From positions 146,394 to 210,393 of the forward strand of contig NZ_AXAP01000005.1 in the NCBI RefSeq assembly GCF_000472865.1: DNA of 64,000 bases, read 5' to 3'. This document shows, one piece after another, positions 63,995 to 64,000 of the stretch (positions within the stretch are counted from its first letter, which is position 1; the number at the start of each line of letters is the position of its first letter). The notes beneath the pieces are model-generated. The model was given only the letters and a program-made list of their open reading frames with translations. It had not been told where the DNA came from and did not search any database. The position numbers and the translations under genes are program-made. The DNA is from Bradyrhizobium elkanii WSM2783. Its GTDB lineage: Bacteria; Pseudomonadota; Alphaproteobacteria; Rhizobiales; Xanthobacteraceae.

Positions 63995-64000
63995 AGGACC

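Overview
The window looks like chromosomal DNA of an alphaproteobacterium close to Bradyrhizobium/Rhodopseudomonas (Nitrobacteraceae). The reasons are high GC with strong third-position GC, the gene families present (malonate decarboxylase, PHA enzymes with FixK-type boxes, SorAB-like sulfite oxidation, HWE kinases), an alphaproteobacterial-type SOS box, and intergenic palindromic repeats of a kind I associate with this group. The assignment rests on reading alone; no database search was possible. I saw no rRNA, tRNA or CRISPR.

Layout. 0-10 kb: the start of a response regulator (cut by the window edge), an exported glycine-rich repeat protein, Tex, a ClpS-zinc-AAA+ fusion preceded by a perfect GTTC-N7-GTTC SOS box, an AlkB-like dioxygenase, a DUF763 protein, a CYTH-CHAD protein and a small P-loop kinase-like protein. 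10-19 kb: a probable low-oxygen/stress block (Hsp20, Zn alcohol dehydrogenase, APH-kinase fusion, PHA synthase, a decayed P-type ATPase, an eRF1-like protein, acetoacetyl-CoA reductase, universal stress protein, CBS-BON protein). Three of its divergent intergenic regions each carry a TTGA-N6-TCAA FixK/FNR-type dyad. 19-29 kb: a truncated TolB-like protein, an AraC regulator, two tandem paralogous winged-helix/NTPase/TPR regulators, an orphan protein and a haloalkane-dehalogenase-like hydrolase.

29.9-36 kb is a complete malonate decarboxylase operon on the minus strand (mdcA-C-D-E-G-B-H). A 20-codon hydrophobic reading frame is translationally wedged between mdcB and mdcH. 36-46 kb: two exported alpha/beta hydrolases, a membrane-anchored catalase-like peroxidase with cytochrome b561, an enolase-superfamily enzyme, an Hsp20-Lon pair, a SorAB-like sulfite dehydrogenase pair and a DUF892 ferritin-like protein. 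46.7-52.7 kb is a signalling block: a Crp/Fnr regulator directly abutting a CheB-CheR-PAS-HWE kinase, a coiled-coil protein, a CheB with a zinc-ribbon tail, and a single-domain receiver.

53-62 kb is the most distinctive block. It has two paralogous secreted phosphoesterases, each with a His/Asp-rich segment just after the signal peptide. It has two paralogous di-heme MauG/CcpA-type proteins with an unusual shared C-terminal extension. It also has an EfeO/imelysin-type protein and a small exported LolA-like protein. I read it as an envelope metal/phosphate/redox module that has undergone duplication. A prepilin peptidase and an IS481-family element with two-unit terminal repeats close the window. 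Five copies of one palindromic repeat family and several nested palindromes of other kinds lie between genes.
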